A program made the position numbers and the translations under genes. Of a stretch of 64,000 nt of DNA, positions 1-8,131 are shown in pieces (position 1 is the first letter of the stretch; the number at the start of each line of letters is the position of its first letter). The DNA is from Actinomycetes bacterium. GTDB lineage: Bacteria; Actinomycetota; Acidimicrobiia; Acidimicrobiales; Palsa-688. The stretch is taken from the NCBI GenBank assembly GCA_021808665.1, contig JAKBBA010000018.1, forward strand, positions 1 to 64,000, given 5' to 3'. The notes beneath the pieces were generated by a model. It saw only the letters and a list, made by a program, of their open reading frames with translations, was not told where the DNA came from and searched no databases.

Positions 1-6
1 ACGGGA

Positions 7-51
<45 letters not shown>

Positions 52-52
52 T

Positions 53-89
<37 letters not shown>

Positions 90-123
90 TACGCGAGCTG
101 GGTTTAGAACGTCGTGAGACAGT

Positions 124-850
124 GGAACATACTGCGCTGTCTATAAATTCGGCTATATGCTGGAAACTCCGAGTATCCAACGGTACTTCTTGTCGTCACA
201 CCCGGTAGTTAGGGTTTTGACGATGAGCAGTGACAATCTGTTTGGTGCGGACAATCAGCAGGAAAGACTTGACGCCTACTTGGCTGGTTTCGTCGACGGT
301 GAAGGTAGTTTTCATGTAGCTGTGCAACGCAATCCATCGACCAGACTTGGTTTGCAACTCCTACCAGAGTTTCACGTGAGTCAGAACGTTGAGCGCCGTG
401 AGGTGCTTGATATGTTGATGTTGAGATTGGGTTGTGGTCGGATACAAGATAACCATCGCGGTTCAAAGGACAAAACATTGGTTTTCGTTGTCCGGCGTCG
501 CAGTGACCTACTTTCGAGGGTCATCCCGTTTTTCGAGGCACAGCCGCTTCTGAGCTCGAAGCAGCAGGACTTTGTGGTGTTCGGCCGGATAGTCCGGGCG
601 ATGGCCCAGGGAGAACACCTGACTGTTGAGGGTTTTGAGTCGCTCTTAGTGCTTGCCGTTTCTATGAATGGAGGCGGTAGGTATCGGCGAGCGAATTGTT
701 CGGGAGAGGCGTTGAGAATCCTCAGAGACCATATGCCGAACGTCGCAGTCAGCGACGAAGATATGGTCCGATCTGTATGGCGACATGCAGAGCCAGGCAG
801 AAATGACCTGGCCCCTGGATCTAGTGTCTGGTCCGGTGGTAACAATAATG
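124..850 (+). other. group I intron in 23S rRNA (after E. coli-equivalent U2604)
   Basis: The exon break is unambiguous: 123 is the expected U2604 and 851 the expected U2605, while 124 and 850 do not fit the rRNA. Group I features are visible. The 5' exon ends in U and the intron ends in G (850). P1 forms between exon 117-123 and intron 136-142 with a U·G pair at the splice site (123·136). P3 is 148-153 with 735-740, plus 155-158 with 731-734. P8 is a 6-bp hairpin, 741-746 with 752-757. P7 is 727-732 with 763-768, with R-like (CTCAGAGACC, 721) and S-like (GAAGATATGGTCC, 757) segments. Subgroup was not determined; IB is my guess. It must be spliced for a functional ribosome, because it sits two bases from A2602. 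Confidence 0.93.
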
Positions 851-870
851 TCGGTCCCTATCCGGTGTAG
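223..870 (+). CDS. LAGLIDADG homing endonuclease, single-motif, I-CreI-like
   Basis: The 215-residue product has one LAGLIDADG motif (LAGFVDGEG, residues 20-28; likely catalytic Asp25) followed by the pattern of the I-CreI family, including a distal VIPFFEAQPLL...KQQDF segment that resembles LQPFLKLKQKQ of I-CreI. Single-motif enzymes of this size act as homodimers that cut intronless rRNA genes and drive intron spread. ATG 223 is preferred because it places the motif near residue 20 as in I-CreI and has AGGG upstream; an in-frame ATG at 157 lies inside ribozyme helix P3. The frame runs through P3', P8, P7 and the intron end; its TAG (868-870) lies 18 bases into the 23S exon. The sequence looks more AT-rich than its surroundings, as expected for a mobile gene. 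Confidence 0.88.
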   Translation: MSSDNLFGADNQQERLDAYLAGFVDGEGSFHVAVQRNPSTRLGLQLLPEFHVSQNVERREVLDMLMLRLGCGRIQDNHRGSKDKTLVFVVRRRSDLLSRVIPFFEAQPLLSSKQQDFVVFGRIVRAMAQGEHLTVEGFESLLVLAVSMNGGGRYRRANCSGEALRILRDHMPNVAVSDEDMVRSVWRHAEPGRNDLAPGSSVWSGGNNNVGPYPV

Positions 871-1181
871 CCGTAGGAAATCTGAGGAAGGCTGTCCCTA
901 GTACGAGAGGACCGGGACGGACGCAGCTCTCGTGTGCCAGTTGTCCTGCCAAGGGCACGGCTGGTTGGCGACCTGCGGAAGGGATAAGCGCTGAAAGCAT
1001 ATAAGTGCGAAGCTCTTTCCAAGATAAGATTTCCCACTGGGTTAACCAGGTAAGTCCCGTGGTAGACGACCACGTTGATAGGCCGGAGGTGTAAGCGCAG
1101 CAATGCGTTCAGCCGACCGGTACTAATCGGACGAGGGCTTGGAGACCTTTTTGCTCGTGCTCGCTATGGAACGCTCAAAGA

Positions 1182-1209
1182 CACACTGGAACCTTCGCGT
1201 TCCGGTGTG
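1182..1209 (+). other. hairpin in 23S-5S spacer
   Basis: An 11-bp stem (1182-1192 with 1199-1209, one G·U) closes a six-base loop between 23S and 5S. A role as an RNase processing signal is inferred from position only. Confidence 0.5.
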
Positions 1210-1222
1210 CGCAGAGCAGGTT

Positions 1223-1340
<118 letters not shown>

Positions 1341-1351
1341 TCTTCTCAGAC

Positions 1352-1390
1352 GAAGAAGCCCCGCACCTCTAGGAGGTGTGGGGCTTCTTC
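1352..1390 (+). terminator. rRNA operon terminator hairpin
   Basis: An 18-bp stem (1352-1369 with 1373-1390, one G·U) with a three-base loop lies 11 bases after 5S. There is no T-run after it (GCGTCTGG follows), as is common in actinobacteria. It separates the rRNA operon from the promoter at 1409. Confidence 0.85.
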
Positions 1391-1408
1391 GCGTCTGGCC
1401 TTCCGGGG

Positions 1409-1414
1409 TATGAT
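1409..1414 (+). promoter_or_regulatory. -10 element (TATGAT), near-leaderless start
   Basis: TATGAT lies nine bases before the ATG at 1424 and no Shine-Dalgarno sequence is visible, so transcription probably starts at or within a few bases of the start codon. No clear -35 box was found. Confidence 0.5.
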
Positions 1415-1423
1415 GGTCCTCTT

Positions 1424-3217
1424 ATGCCTGAAAACCGACCGTCCCGCTCGCGCAGTTACCGTGCCGGTGGTGATTCGCAGCGTGGCAGCACTTCCGGCGG
1501 CGGCCGTTCGGCTTCCGCCCGCCGCAGCCAGGTGCCGCGGTTCGGTCGGACGTCGACGTGGCGGTCTGATACGGGTGGGCCTAACGAGGTGCAGTCTGGC
1601 AGACGGAGTAGCGAAGATCCCCGGCGTTCTCCACGGCGAGCCGACGAGTCGACAGCGAGCAGGGATCGTTCGATTGGGCATAGCTCCGAGGGTGTGTCGC
1701 CCAAGCCGAGCGATCCATGGGGCCGCCGGGACAGGGTCGACCGGTCGACGGAAAAGTCTCGGGCTCGGCCGGGTGACGAGCGACGCGATAGCAGGCGTGG
1801 TTCTTTTGAGCCGGGTCGTCGAAGTTCGCCGCCGAGTCGTGGCACTACCGGCGGTAACAGAGGTCGTAGTGACAATCGTAGCGACGGTTCGCGTGCAACT
1901 TCTGGGCGAGGTGATGGGCCACGTCCTGACTCGTGGGGAGCAGGTGGGAGTGCCCGCAAGCCGACCCTGGGACGAGCCGGTCAGGGGCGCGGTTCGAATG
2001 GTGGTGGCGGCTACCAGCAGGGGCCCTCTAGATACGGGCGCACGGCTGACGGACTATCGAGCCAGGCGACGCCGTCGGGTGCAGTTGATCCGCGTCGCAA
2101 CGGCCTGAGACGCCCGGGGATGCCCAATGATCCTGTGGGGGGTTCGCAGCCGTCCAGGGGTTCGCAGCCGTCCAGGGGTTCGCAGCCGTCCAGGGGTTCT
2201 CAGCCGTCCAGGGGTTCTCAGGCGCCGAGGGGCTTGAAGCCGTCCCGTGGCGTACAGCAAGCAGGTTGGCGTGGCCAGAATCAGCCGCAGGTTCCACCTG
2301 CAGCGGGCCATAAGTGGGGTGGGGTGGCGCGAAGAGGCATAGGGGAGCTGAACCGGGACGCGAGCGGCGTCGACGGTCCGTCGTCGTCGCAGCTTTGGAG
2401 GCAAGCCGTAGAAGACGACGAACGTAAGGCGCTCCGGGCGACAGCGTGGGAGCCCGACGAGACGTGGGTTCTCGATCCCGAACCGTCACCGTCGATCGTC
2501 GAGGCGAAGCCGGCCAAGTCCTCCCCTCCTGTGGATAGGGATATTGCGGTTGGGCGGGAAGGAGCGCCTGCGCCAGGCGGCAGGAGGCGGACCGTTCCCC
2601 GTCGGGTCGTCGATGAGGTAGTGGCGTCGGCCGGGAAGGCGAAGGGCGAGAAGTTGGCGTCTCGCATCGCGGACGCCACCTACTCCTACGAGAAGGAAAG
2701 GTACGCGGACGCACTTCGGGTTCTTCGTCAACTGGTGGCCGAGGTTCCCGGTTCCGGCGCAGTTTGGGAGCTCTACGGGCTTACCCTGTACAGGTGCGGC
2801 CACTGGACGCAGGCGGCCTCCGCTCTCGAGACATTCAAAGGGCTGTCCGGCTCCTACGACCAGCACCCGGTGCTCGCTGACTGCTACCGGGCGTTACGGC
2901 GGTACGACGACGCCGAGCAGATGTGGGCAGAGCTTCGGGAGGCCTCGCCGAGCGGTGATGTCGTCGCTGAGGGGCGGATCGTGGCGGCCGGGGTCAAGGC
3001 CGATCGCGGGGACCTCGCAGGAGCGATCCTCATGTTAGAAAAGGCGTCGCGCAAGGTTGCCAAGCCCGCGGAGCGGCACCTGCGCCAGTGGTATGCGCTG
3101 GCCGACCTCTATGAACGCGTAGGGGACCTGCCGCGGGCGCGGGATCTGTTCAACCGGGTGGCGTCGATCGACGCGGACGCCTTCGACGTTCGTGCGAGGC
3201 TGAAGTCGCTCCACTGA
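1424..3217 (+). CDS. Arg/Ser/Gly-rich disordered protein with C-terminal TPR domain
   Basis: The 597-residue protein has two unlike halves. Residues 1 to about 400 are low-complexity, rich in Arg, Ser, Gly and Pro, and contain five tandem GSQPSR-type units (residues 240-269). Residues from about 410 to the end form helix-turn-helix repeats of the tetratricopeptide type (for example SYEKERYADALRVLRQL and GAVWELYGLTLYRCGHW). TPR domains bind proteins; Arg/Gly/Ser-rich tails often bind RNA or crowd into condensates, so a role near ribosomes or RNA is possible, but that is inference. The ATG at 1424 is chosen because upstream in-frame codons fall in the rRNA terminator and a -10 box precedes it. 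No gene symbol is known to me. Confidence 0.8.
   Translation: MPENRPSRSRSYRAGGDSQRGSTSGGGRSASARRSQVPRFGRTSTWRSDTGGPNEVQSGRRSSEDPRRSPRRADESTASRDRSIGHSSEGVSPKPSDPWGRRDRVDRSTEKSRARPGDERRDSRRGSFEPGRRSSPPSRGTTGGNRGRSDNRSDGSRATSGRGDGPRPDSWGAGGSARKPTLGRAGQGRGSNGGGGYQQGPSRYGRTADGLSSQATPSGAVDPRRNGLRRPGMPNDPVGGSQPSRGSQPSRGSQPSRGSQPSRGSQAPRGLKPSRGVQQAGWRGQNQPQVPPAAGHKWGGVARRGIGELNRDASGVDGPSSSQLWRQAVEDDERKALRATAWEPDETWVLDPEPSPSIVEAKPAKSSPPVDRDIAVGREGAPAPGGRRRTVPRRVVDEVVASAGKAKGEKLASRIADATYSYEKERYADALRVLRQLVAEVPGSGAVWELYGLTLYRCGHWTQAASALETFKGLSGSYDQHPVLADCYRALRRYDDAEQMWAELREASPSGDVVAEGRIVAAGVKADRGDLAGAILMLEKASRKVAKPAERHLRQWYALADLYERVGDLPRARDLFNRVASIDADAFDVRARLKSLH
2141..2230 (+). repeat. tandem 18-bp coding repeat, five units
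   Basis: Units begin at 2141, 2159, 2177, 2195 and 2213. The first three are identical, the fourth differs by one base and the fifth is degenerate. Each encodes GSQPSR (GSQAPR in the last). The perfect copies suggest recent expansion by slippage. Confidence 0.95.
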
Positions 3218-3224
3218 ACCTGCT

Positions 3225-3266
3225 CGGCCCGTCAACTTCGAAGACCCGGCCCGTCATCTTCGAGAC
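3225..3266. repeat. imperfect tandem repeat of about 20 bp
   Basis: CGGCCCGTCAACTTCGAAGAC (3225-3245, described here by its ends) is followed by a near copy at 3247-3266. It lies between the TPR gene and the SSB-like gene; no function is evident. Confidence 0.7.
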
Positions 3267-3337
3267 GATGTCACACCCTCCGCCTAGGGTTTTATATGCG
3301 CTTTGTTGTGGCTGTTGGAGTCGCACTACCGCCTCTA

Positions 3338-3356
3338 GCCGACGCTGAGCGTCGGC
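3338..3356 (+). terminator. hairpin, possible terminator or leader structure
   Basis: An 8-bp perfect stem (3338-3345 with 3349-3356) closes a three-base loop 60 bases before the SSB-like gene. There is no strong T-run (CGCTTTCGG follows), so it could end the TPR transcript or sit in the next gene's leader. Confidence 0.4.
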
Positions 3357-3415
3357 CGCTTTCGGAGGTCGTCTAGCGAGCCGGACGGGTGCCTGCTCGG
3401 AAAGGTGGTGGGGAA

Positions 3416-3766
3416 GTGCTGAACGTCGTGGTCGTCCGGGGTGTCGTGTCGCGTCCGGCGCAGCTGGTAGAGCTGCCTTCGGGAGGTCGTCTCGTGCACG
3501 TGGAGGTAACGGTGCGACAGTCCGAGGGTCCAGCCGAGACCGTTCCGGTCTCGTGGTTCGATCCTCCTCCTTGGGCGGGCGACCTTCAGGTGGGAGCAGA
3601 CGTCGTCGTGGCTGGGAGGGTCCGCAGGCGTTTCTTCCGGGCGGGTGGAGTCACCCAGAGCAGGACCGAGGTCGTCGCAGCGACGGGCTCTCCCTCCTCG
3701 TCGCAGCGTAAAGTCGCAGCGATCCTCCATGAGGCCATCAGCGTGATCGAAGGCGCCGCCGACTAG
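3416..3766 (+). CDS. single-stranded DNA-binding (OB-fold) family protein
   Basis: The 116-residue product begins VLNVVVVRGVVSRPAQL and continues with the beta-strand pattern of an SSB OB-fold (VHVEVTVRQ, ETVPVSWFDPP, GADVVVAGRVRRRFF). It is shorter than housekeeping SSB and lacks the acidic C-terminal tip, ending VIEGAAD, so it is more likely an accessory single-stranded DNA-binding protein than the essential Ssb. GTG 3416 is preferred over GTG 3389 because the fold starts there and a GGTGGTGGGGA ribosome-binding stretch lies just upstream. It stands alone, flanked by hairpins at 3338 and 3772. Confidence 0.75.
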   Translation: MLNVVVVRGVVSRPAQLVELPSGGRLVHVEVTVRQSEGPAETVPVSWFDPPPWAGDLQVGADVVVAGRVRRRFFRAGGVTQSRTEVVAATGSPSSSQRKVAAILHEAISVIEGAAD

Positions 3767-3771
3767 CACTT

Positions 3772-3790
3772 CGCCTGCGACAGGCGCTCT
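3772..3790 (+). terminator. hairpin after SSB-like gene
   Basis: A 6-bp stem (3772-3777 with 3781-3786) with a CGA loop is followed by CTCTT, five bases after the stop codon. The T-run is weak. Confidence 0.45.
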
Positions 3791-3934
3791 TGGTGGTCGC
3801 TGTTCTAGGGGGCTCTATGTCGCTGCGGCTACCCGTGGGTAGTGGCCGCCGGTGGTGACGCTCGCTAGCGTGTTGGGGCAAGATCACCAGCCCGGCCCCT
3901 TTCGGAGTCGGCATTATCACGGGAGTTCGAAGCG

Positions 3935-4984
3935 ATGGATCTACACGGCCTTCTCGGGGCGCAAGCCGACGAGCTTTTGTCCCACGAATGCAAAGGTATC
4001 GACCGGGACAGCCTGGTGCTTCCCGGTCCGAACGCGATCGACTCGGTCATGAGTTGGTCCGACCGGTCCATACAGGTCTTGCGGAGCCTCCAGGGCATGT
4101 ATTCGCACGGAAGGCTCGGTGGTACTGGGTTCTTGTCCATACTTCCCGTCGACCAGGGCATCGAACACTCCGGAGCAGCTTCGTTCGCTCGCAATCCGGC
4201 CTACTTCGACCCGAAGAACATCGTCGAGCTGGCCATCGAAGGGGGCTGCAACGCCGTAGCGACGACTTTCGGCGTGCTCGGGGCTGTGGGAAGACGTTAC
4301 GCCCACAAGATCCCTTTCATCGTGAAGCTGAACCACAACGAGCTTCTCACCTATCCGGCCCAGTACGACCAGATCATGTTCGGCTCGCCCCGACAGGCCT
4401 ACGACCTAGGAGCGGCCGGGGTCGGTGCGACCATCTACTTCGGATCCGAGCACGCCACCCGCCAAATCCAAGAGGTGTCCGACGCCTTCGCCGAAGCCCA
4501 CGAGCTAGGGATGTTCACAGTGCTGTGGTGCTACCTGCGCAACAATGCCTTCAAGAAGGACGGTGTTGACTACTCACTGGCGGCTGACCTGACTGGCCAG
4601 GCTAACCATCTCGGCGTCACCATCGAGGCAGATATCATCAAGCAGAAGCAGGCGGAGAACAACAACGGTTACGGTGCGATCGGCTTCGGTCGCACGGATC
4701 CGCTCGTCTACGACAAGCTGACCACGGACCATCCTATTGACCTGACCCGCTGGCAGGTAGTGAACTGTTACATGGGCAGGATCCCGCTGATAAACAGCGG
4801 GGGGGAGTCCACGGGGGACTCCGATCTCGCTCAGGCAGTTCGCACCGCAGTGATCAACAAACGCGCTGGGGGGGCGGGTCTGATCTCGGGCCGCAAAGCC
4901 TTCCAGAAGCCTACTGCGCAGGGTGTAGAGCTTCTCAACGCCATTCAGGATGTCTATCTCGACCCGGCGATCACGGCGGCCTGA
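3935..4984 (+). CDS. fbaB: fructose-bisphosphate aldolase, class I (DhnA/FbaB type)
   Basis: The 349-residue protein matches the prokaryotic class I aldolase family, which interconverts fructose 1,6-bisphosphate with dihydroxyacetone phosphate and glyceraldehyde 3-phosphate through a Schiff-base lysine. Recognisable segments are [27 protein letters not shown] (containing a family lysine), [18 protein letters not shown] [15 protein letters not shown], and the C-terminal phosphate-binding GESTGDSDL and [12 protein letters not shown]. Length is normal for the family. The enzyme serves glycolysis and gluconeogenesis and would also supply the Calvin cycle whose genes lie at 29-36 kb. It is a single gene here, 110 bases ahead of korA. 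No metal-dependent class II enzyme is in the window. Confidence 0.93.
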   Translation: MDLHGLLGAQADELLSHECKGIDRDSLVLPGPNAIDSVMSWSDRSIQVLRSLQGMYSHGRLGGTGFLSILPVDQGIEHSGAASFARNPAYFDPKNIVELAIEGGCNAVATTFGVLGAVGRRYAHKIPFIVKLNHNELLTYPAQYDQIMFGSPRQAYDLGAAGVGATIYFGSEHATRQIQEVSDAFAEAHELGMFTVLWCYLRNNAFKKDGVDYSLAADLTGQANHLGVTIEADIIKQKQAENNNGYGAIGFGRTDPLVYDKLTTDHPIDLTRWQVVNCYMGRIPLINSGGESTGDSDLAQAVRTAVINKRAGGAGLISGRKAFQKPTAQGVELLNAIQDVYLDPAITAA

Positions 4985-5094
4985 TCGACTTCTCCCGTAC
5001 CCGGTCCTGCACCGTGGCCGGTACCCGCTGTAGGCTAAGCCGGCAATCAAGCTTCTAAACGCCCGGCTGAGTCGATCAGCGGGAAGGACGACCA

Positions 5095-6984
5095 ATGAGT
5101 GACATCAAGCGCAGCGCGGTACGAGTCATCGACGTTGACCGTGCCGTCATCCGGTTCGCCGGGGACTCCGGCGACGGAATGCAGCTGACAGGCGACCGCT
5201 TCACTAACTCCTCGGCGCTGTTTGGCAACGACCTTTCTACGTTGCCGGACTTCCCAGCGGAGATCCGTGCTCCGGCCGGGACTCTCGCCGGCGTGTCAGC
5301 TTTCCAGGTTCACATATCCGACCATGACATCCTCACGCCCGGTGATCACCCGAACGTCCTGGTAGCCATGAACCCGGCTGCGTTGAAGGCCAACCTTGCC
5401 GACCTGCATCCCTCTGGGACGGTGATAGTCAACGCCGACTCATTCGACGAACGCTCCCTTCACAAGGCCGGGTACGCGGCTAACCCGTTGGCTGACGGAA
5501 GCCTCGACGGCTACACCGTGTTCGAAGTGCCGATGACAAGCCTCACCTTAGAGGCGGTCAAGCCCTCGGGTACCAGGCCACGCGACGCGGAGCGCTCCAA
5601 GAACTTCTTTGCGCTCGGCCTGATCAGCTGGCTCTACGCCCGGCCACAGGAGCCGACGCTTGAGTGGATATCGCAGCGCTTCTCCAAAACCCCGATGGTA
5701 GCCGAGGCGAACACATTGGCCTTCAAGGCGGGGTGGAACTTCGGGGAGACAGCCGAGCTTTTCCCCAATACCTACGAAGTCAAGCCGGCGCCGCTTTCCG
5801 CGGGCACCTATACGAACATCTCCGGGAACACGGCGCTAGCGTGGGGTCTCATCGCGGCGGCTCAACTCGCGGGTCTCAAGCTGTTCCTGGGTAGCTACCC
5901 CATAACCCCGGCGTCGGACATCCTCCACGAGTTGTCGAAGCACAAGAACTTCGACGTGACCACCGTCCAGGCTGAAGACGAGATAGCCGGCATCGGTGCT
6001 GCGATCGGCGCCGCCTATGGCGGGGCGCTCGGCGTGACGACCACCAGCGGTCCGGGCGTCGACCTCAAGACGGAGTCGATCGGCCTCGCCGTCAACTTGG
6101 AGATTCCGCTCATCATCGTGGACATCCAAAGGGGTGGCCCTTCCACCGGTCTGCCTACCAAGACCGAGCAGGCTGACCTGCTCCAGGTCATCCACGGCCG
6201 TCACGGCGAGGCTCCAGTCCCGGTGGTCGCCGCTCGCACACCGGGCGACTGCTTCTACGCAGCTATAGAAGCCGTACGGATAGCGGTCAAATATCGGACG
6301 CCGGTTTTCCTGCTTTCCGACGGCTACCTGGCAAACGGTGCCGAACCGTGGCCCGTTCCCGACGTTGCCAGCCTCCCGAAGATCGACCCGAACTTCGCGA
6401 CTGCTCCGAACCACGTCGACTCAGACGGAAATGAGTCTTTCTGGCCATACCTCAGGGACAGCGAGACCCTCGCACGTCCTTGGGCGGTGCCGGGCACCCC
6501 GGGCCTAACCCACAGGATCGGGGGGTTGGAGAAGGCGGACGGATCCGGGTCGGTTTCCTACGACCCGGCCAACCACGATCTCATGAGCCGTGTCAGGGTG
6601 GCGAAGATCGCCGGGATATCCAACGACATACCCCAAGCCGAGGTCGACGACCCGAGTGGTGACGCAACCCTGGTGGTCCTTGGCTGGGGTTCGACCTACG
6701 GAGCTATAGCTGCCGGGGCTCGGCGAGTTCGCCAGAGGGGCCTGAAAGTTGCTCACATCCACCTGAGTCATCTGCACCCATTCCCAAGCAACCTCGGTGA
6801 CCTGCTTCGCTCTTATGAGAGAGTTCTCGTGCCCGAGCTCAACCTGGGCCAACTGGTGAAGCTAGTCCGCGCTGATTACCTGGTAGACGCTAAGCCGCTT
6901 ACCAAGATGTACGGCAAGCCTTTCCAAGCGGAGGAGATCGAGACGGCGATCCTCGAAGCCTTGGACCAGCCTGTAAAGCCCTGA
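5095..6984 (+). CDS. korA: 2-oxoacid:ferredoxin oxidoreductase, alpha subunit (gamma-alpha fusion)
   Basis: The 629-residue protein is the two-domain large subunit of KorAB. Residues about 15-200 are the gamma domain (RFAGDSGDGMQLTGDRF, FPAEIRAPAGT); residues about 240-640 are the alpha pyrimidine-binding domain (GLKLFLGSYPITPASDIL, TTSGPGVDLKTESIGLA, RGGPSTGLPTKTEQADL). With KorB it makes acyl-CoA, CO2 and reduced ferredoxin from a 2-oxoacid, most likely 2-oxoglutarate by resemblance to actinobacterial Kor. The ATG at 5095 follows GGGAAGGACGACC. korB starts 67 bases downstream. Substrate is inferred from family, not proven. Confidence 0.93.
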   Translation: MSDIKRSAVRVIDVDRAVIRFAGDSGDGMQLTGDRFTNSSALFGNDLSTLPDFPAEIRAPAGTLAGVSAFQVHISDHDILTPGDHPNVLVAMNPAALKANLADLHPSGTVIVNADSFDERSLHKAGYAANPLADGSLDGYTVFEVPMTSLTLEAVKPSGTRPRDAERSKNFFALGLISWLYARPQEPTLEWISQRFSKTPMVAEANTLAFKAGWNFGETAELFPNTYEVKPAPLSAGTYTNISGNTALAWGLIAAAQLAGLKLFLGSYPITPASDILHELSKHKNFDVTTVQAEDEIAGIGAAIGAAYGGALGVTTTSGPGVDLKTESIGLAVNLEIPLIIVDIQRGGPSTGLPTKTEQADLLQVIHGRHGEAPVPVVAARTPGDCFYAAIEAVRIAVKYRTPVFLLSDGYLANGAEPWPVPDVASLPKIDPNFATAPNHVDSDGNESFWPYLRDSETLARPWAVPGTPGLTHRIGGLEKADGSGSVSYDPANHDLMSRVRVAKIAGISNDIPQAEVDDPSGDATLVVLGWGSTYGAIAAGARRVRQRGLKVAHIHLSHLHPFPSNLGDLLRSYERVLVPELNLGQLVKLVRADYLVDAKPLTKMYGKPFQAEEIETAILEALDQPVKP

Positions 6985-7051
6985 CAAAGCGGCAAAGGAC
7001 ATACAGCAGTGCAGTACACGTACCGATCTAACACACGAAAGCGACGCTTTT

Positions 7052-8116
7052 ATGACTGACCTGGCAGAGCCACTTACCCCCTCGGCGCGCAACACATCGC
7101 AAGGCGACGGCGCTCCAGCGACGTCCAAGAAGGACTGGGCAACTGACCAGGAGGTCCGCTGGTGCCCGGGCTGTGGTGACTATTCGATCCTGACCGCAGT
7201 GCAGATGCTGATGCCCGACTTGGCCGCCAAACGAGAGGACACGGTCTTCGTTTCCGGCATAGGCTGCAGCTCTCGGTTCCCCTACTACATGAACACCTAC
7301 GGGATGCACTCGATTCACGGTCGGGCTCCCGCCATCGCCACCGGTCTCGCGGTCAGCCGCCCCGACCTGCACGTGTGGGTGATCACAGGGGACGGCGACG
7401 CGCTGTCGATAGGCGGAAACCACCTGCTGCATGCCCTGCGCCGCAATGTGAACCTGACGATAATATTGTTCAACAACCAGATCTACGGGTTGACGAAAGG
7501 CCAGTACTCACCTACGTCCGAGACGGGCAAGGTGACCAAGTCGACACCGTTCGGCAGCCTCGATCAGCCATACAACCCTGTTTCGCTCGCGTTGGGGGCT
7601 GAGGCGTCGTTCGTGGCCCGCACCCACGACATGGACCGCAAGCACATGATGGAGACGTTCAAGGCTGCCTACGAGCACCGCGGAGCGGCTCTCGTGGAGG
7701 TGTACCAGAACTGCAACGTCTTCAACGACGGAGCCTTCGAGGCGATCCTCTCCAAAGACGCCCGTCCCAACATGCTGATCCCGCTCCGTCACGGGGAGCC
7801 GATCCGTTTCGGCCCTCAAGGCGAGCACGGAGTGGTGCTCGCGGACGGCCAGGCAAAAGTAGTCGATGTAGACGAGGTGGGCGAGGGCTCACTGCTCGTC
7901 CACGACGCCCACCGATTGGATCCGACGCTCGCCTTCGCCTTGTCGAGGCTGTCCACGGGCGTAACCTCTCCAACGCCCATCGGTGTGTTCCGTGCCGTCG
8001 AGCGCCCGGACTACGGGTCGCTGGTGAACGCCCAGGTAGCCGACGCCCGCCGGGCGAAAGGGCCGGGCGACCTGGCGAAGCTACTTACTTCAGGCCCCAC
8101 ATGGACGGTGGGCTGA
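7052..8116 (+). CDS. korB: 2-oxoacid:ferredoxin oxidoreductase, beta subunit
   Basis: This 354-residue subunit holds the thiamine diphosphate site (GDGDALSIGGNHLLHALRR from about residue 113, with the downstream LFNNQIYGLTKGQ) and cysteines of the Fe-S cluster (WCPGCGDY, Cys38 and Cys41; a further Cys in GIGCSSRFP). It pairs with KorA directly upstream. No separate ferredoxin-like delta subunit is present, which fits the two-subunit type known in mycobacteria that uses an external ferredoxin. In a Calvin-cycle organism the enzyme may run oxidatively in the TCA cycle or supply reduced ferredoxin; the sequence cannot tell. The stop codon lies inside a terminator hairpin. Confidence 0.93.
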   Translation: MTDLAEPLTPSARNTSQGDGAPATSKKDWATDQEVRWCPGCGDYSILTAVQMLMPDLAAKREDTVFVSGIGCSSRFPYYMNTYGMHSIHGRAPAIATGLAVSRPDLHVWVITGDGDALSIGGNHLLHALRRNVNLTIILFNNQIYGLTKGQYSPTSETGKVTKSTPFGSLDQPYNPVSLALGAEASFVARTHDMDRKHMMETFKAAYEHRGAALVEVYQNCNVFNDGAFEAILSKDARPNMLIPLRHGEPIRFGPQGEHGVVLADGQAKVVDVDEVGEGSLLVHDAHRLDPTLAFALSRLSTGVTSPTPIGVFRAVERPDYGSLVNAQVADARRAKGPGDLAKLLTSGPTWTVG

Positions 8117-8130
8117 ACAGCCCGTCTTTT
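8110..8130 (+). terminator. terminator overlapping korB stop codon
   Basis: GGGCT and AGCCC pair around GAAC (8110-8123) and are followed by GTCTTTTC. The hairpin contains the korB TGA and sits between two converging genes. Confidence 0.6.
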
Positions 8131-8131
8131 C

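Noticed and set aside
111..135. Insertion exactly at the known I-CreI site L2593
   Set aside because: The rRNA continues unbroken for 11 bases beyond L2593; the break is after U2604.
209..845. Antisense open frames (209-478, 381-845) in the intron
   Set aside because: They mirror the endonuclease gene, contain no motif and would disrupt nothing if absent; the plus-strand frame has a clear LAGLIDADG family match.
2141..2230. CRISPR-like array
   Set aside because: Units are 18 bp with no spacers and are in frame with the TPR gene.
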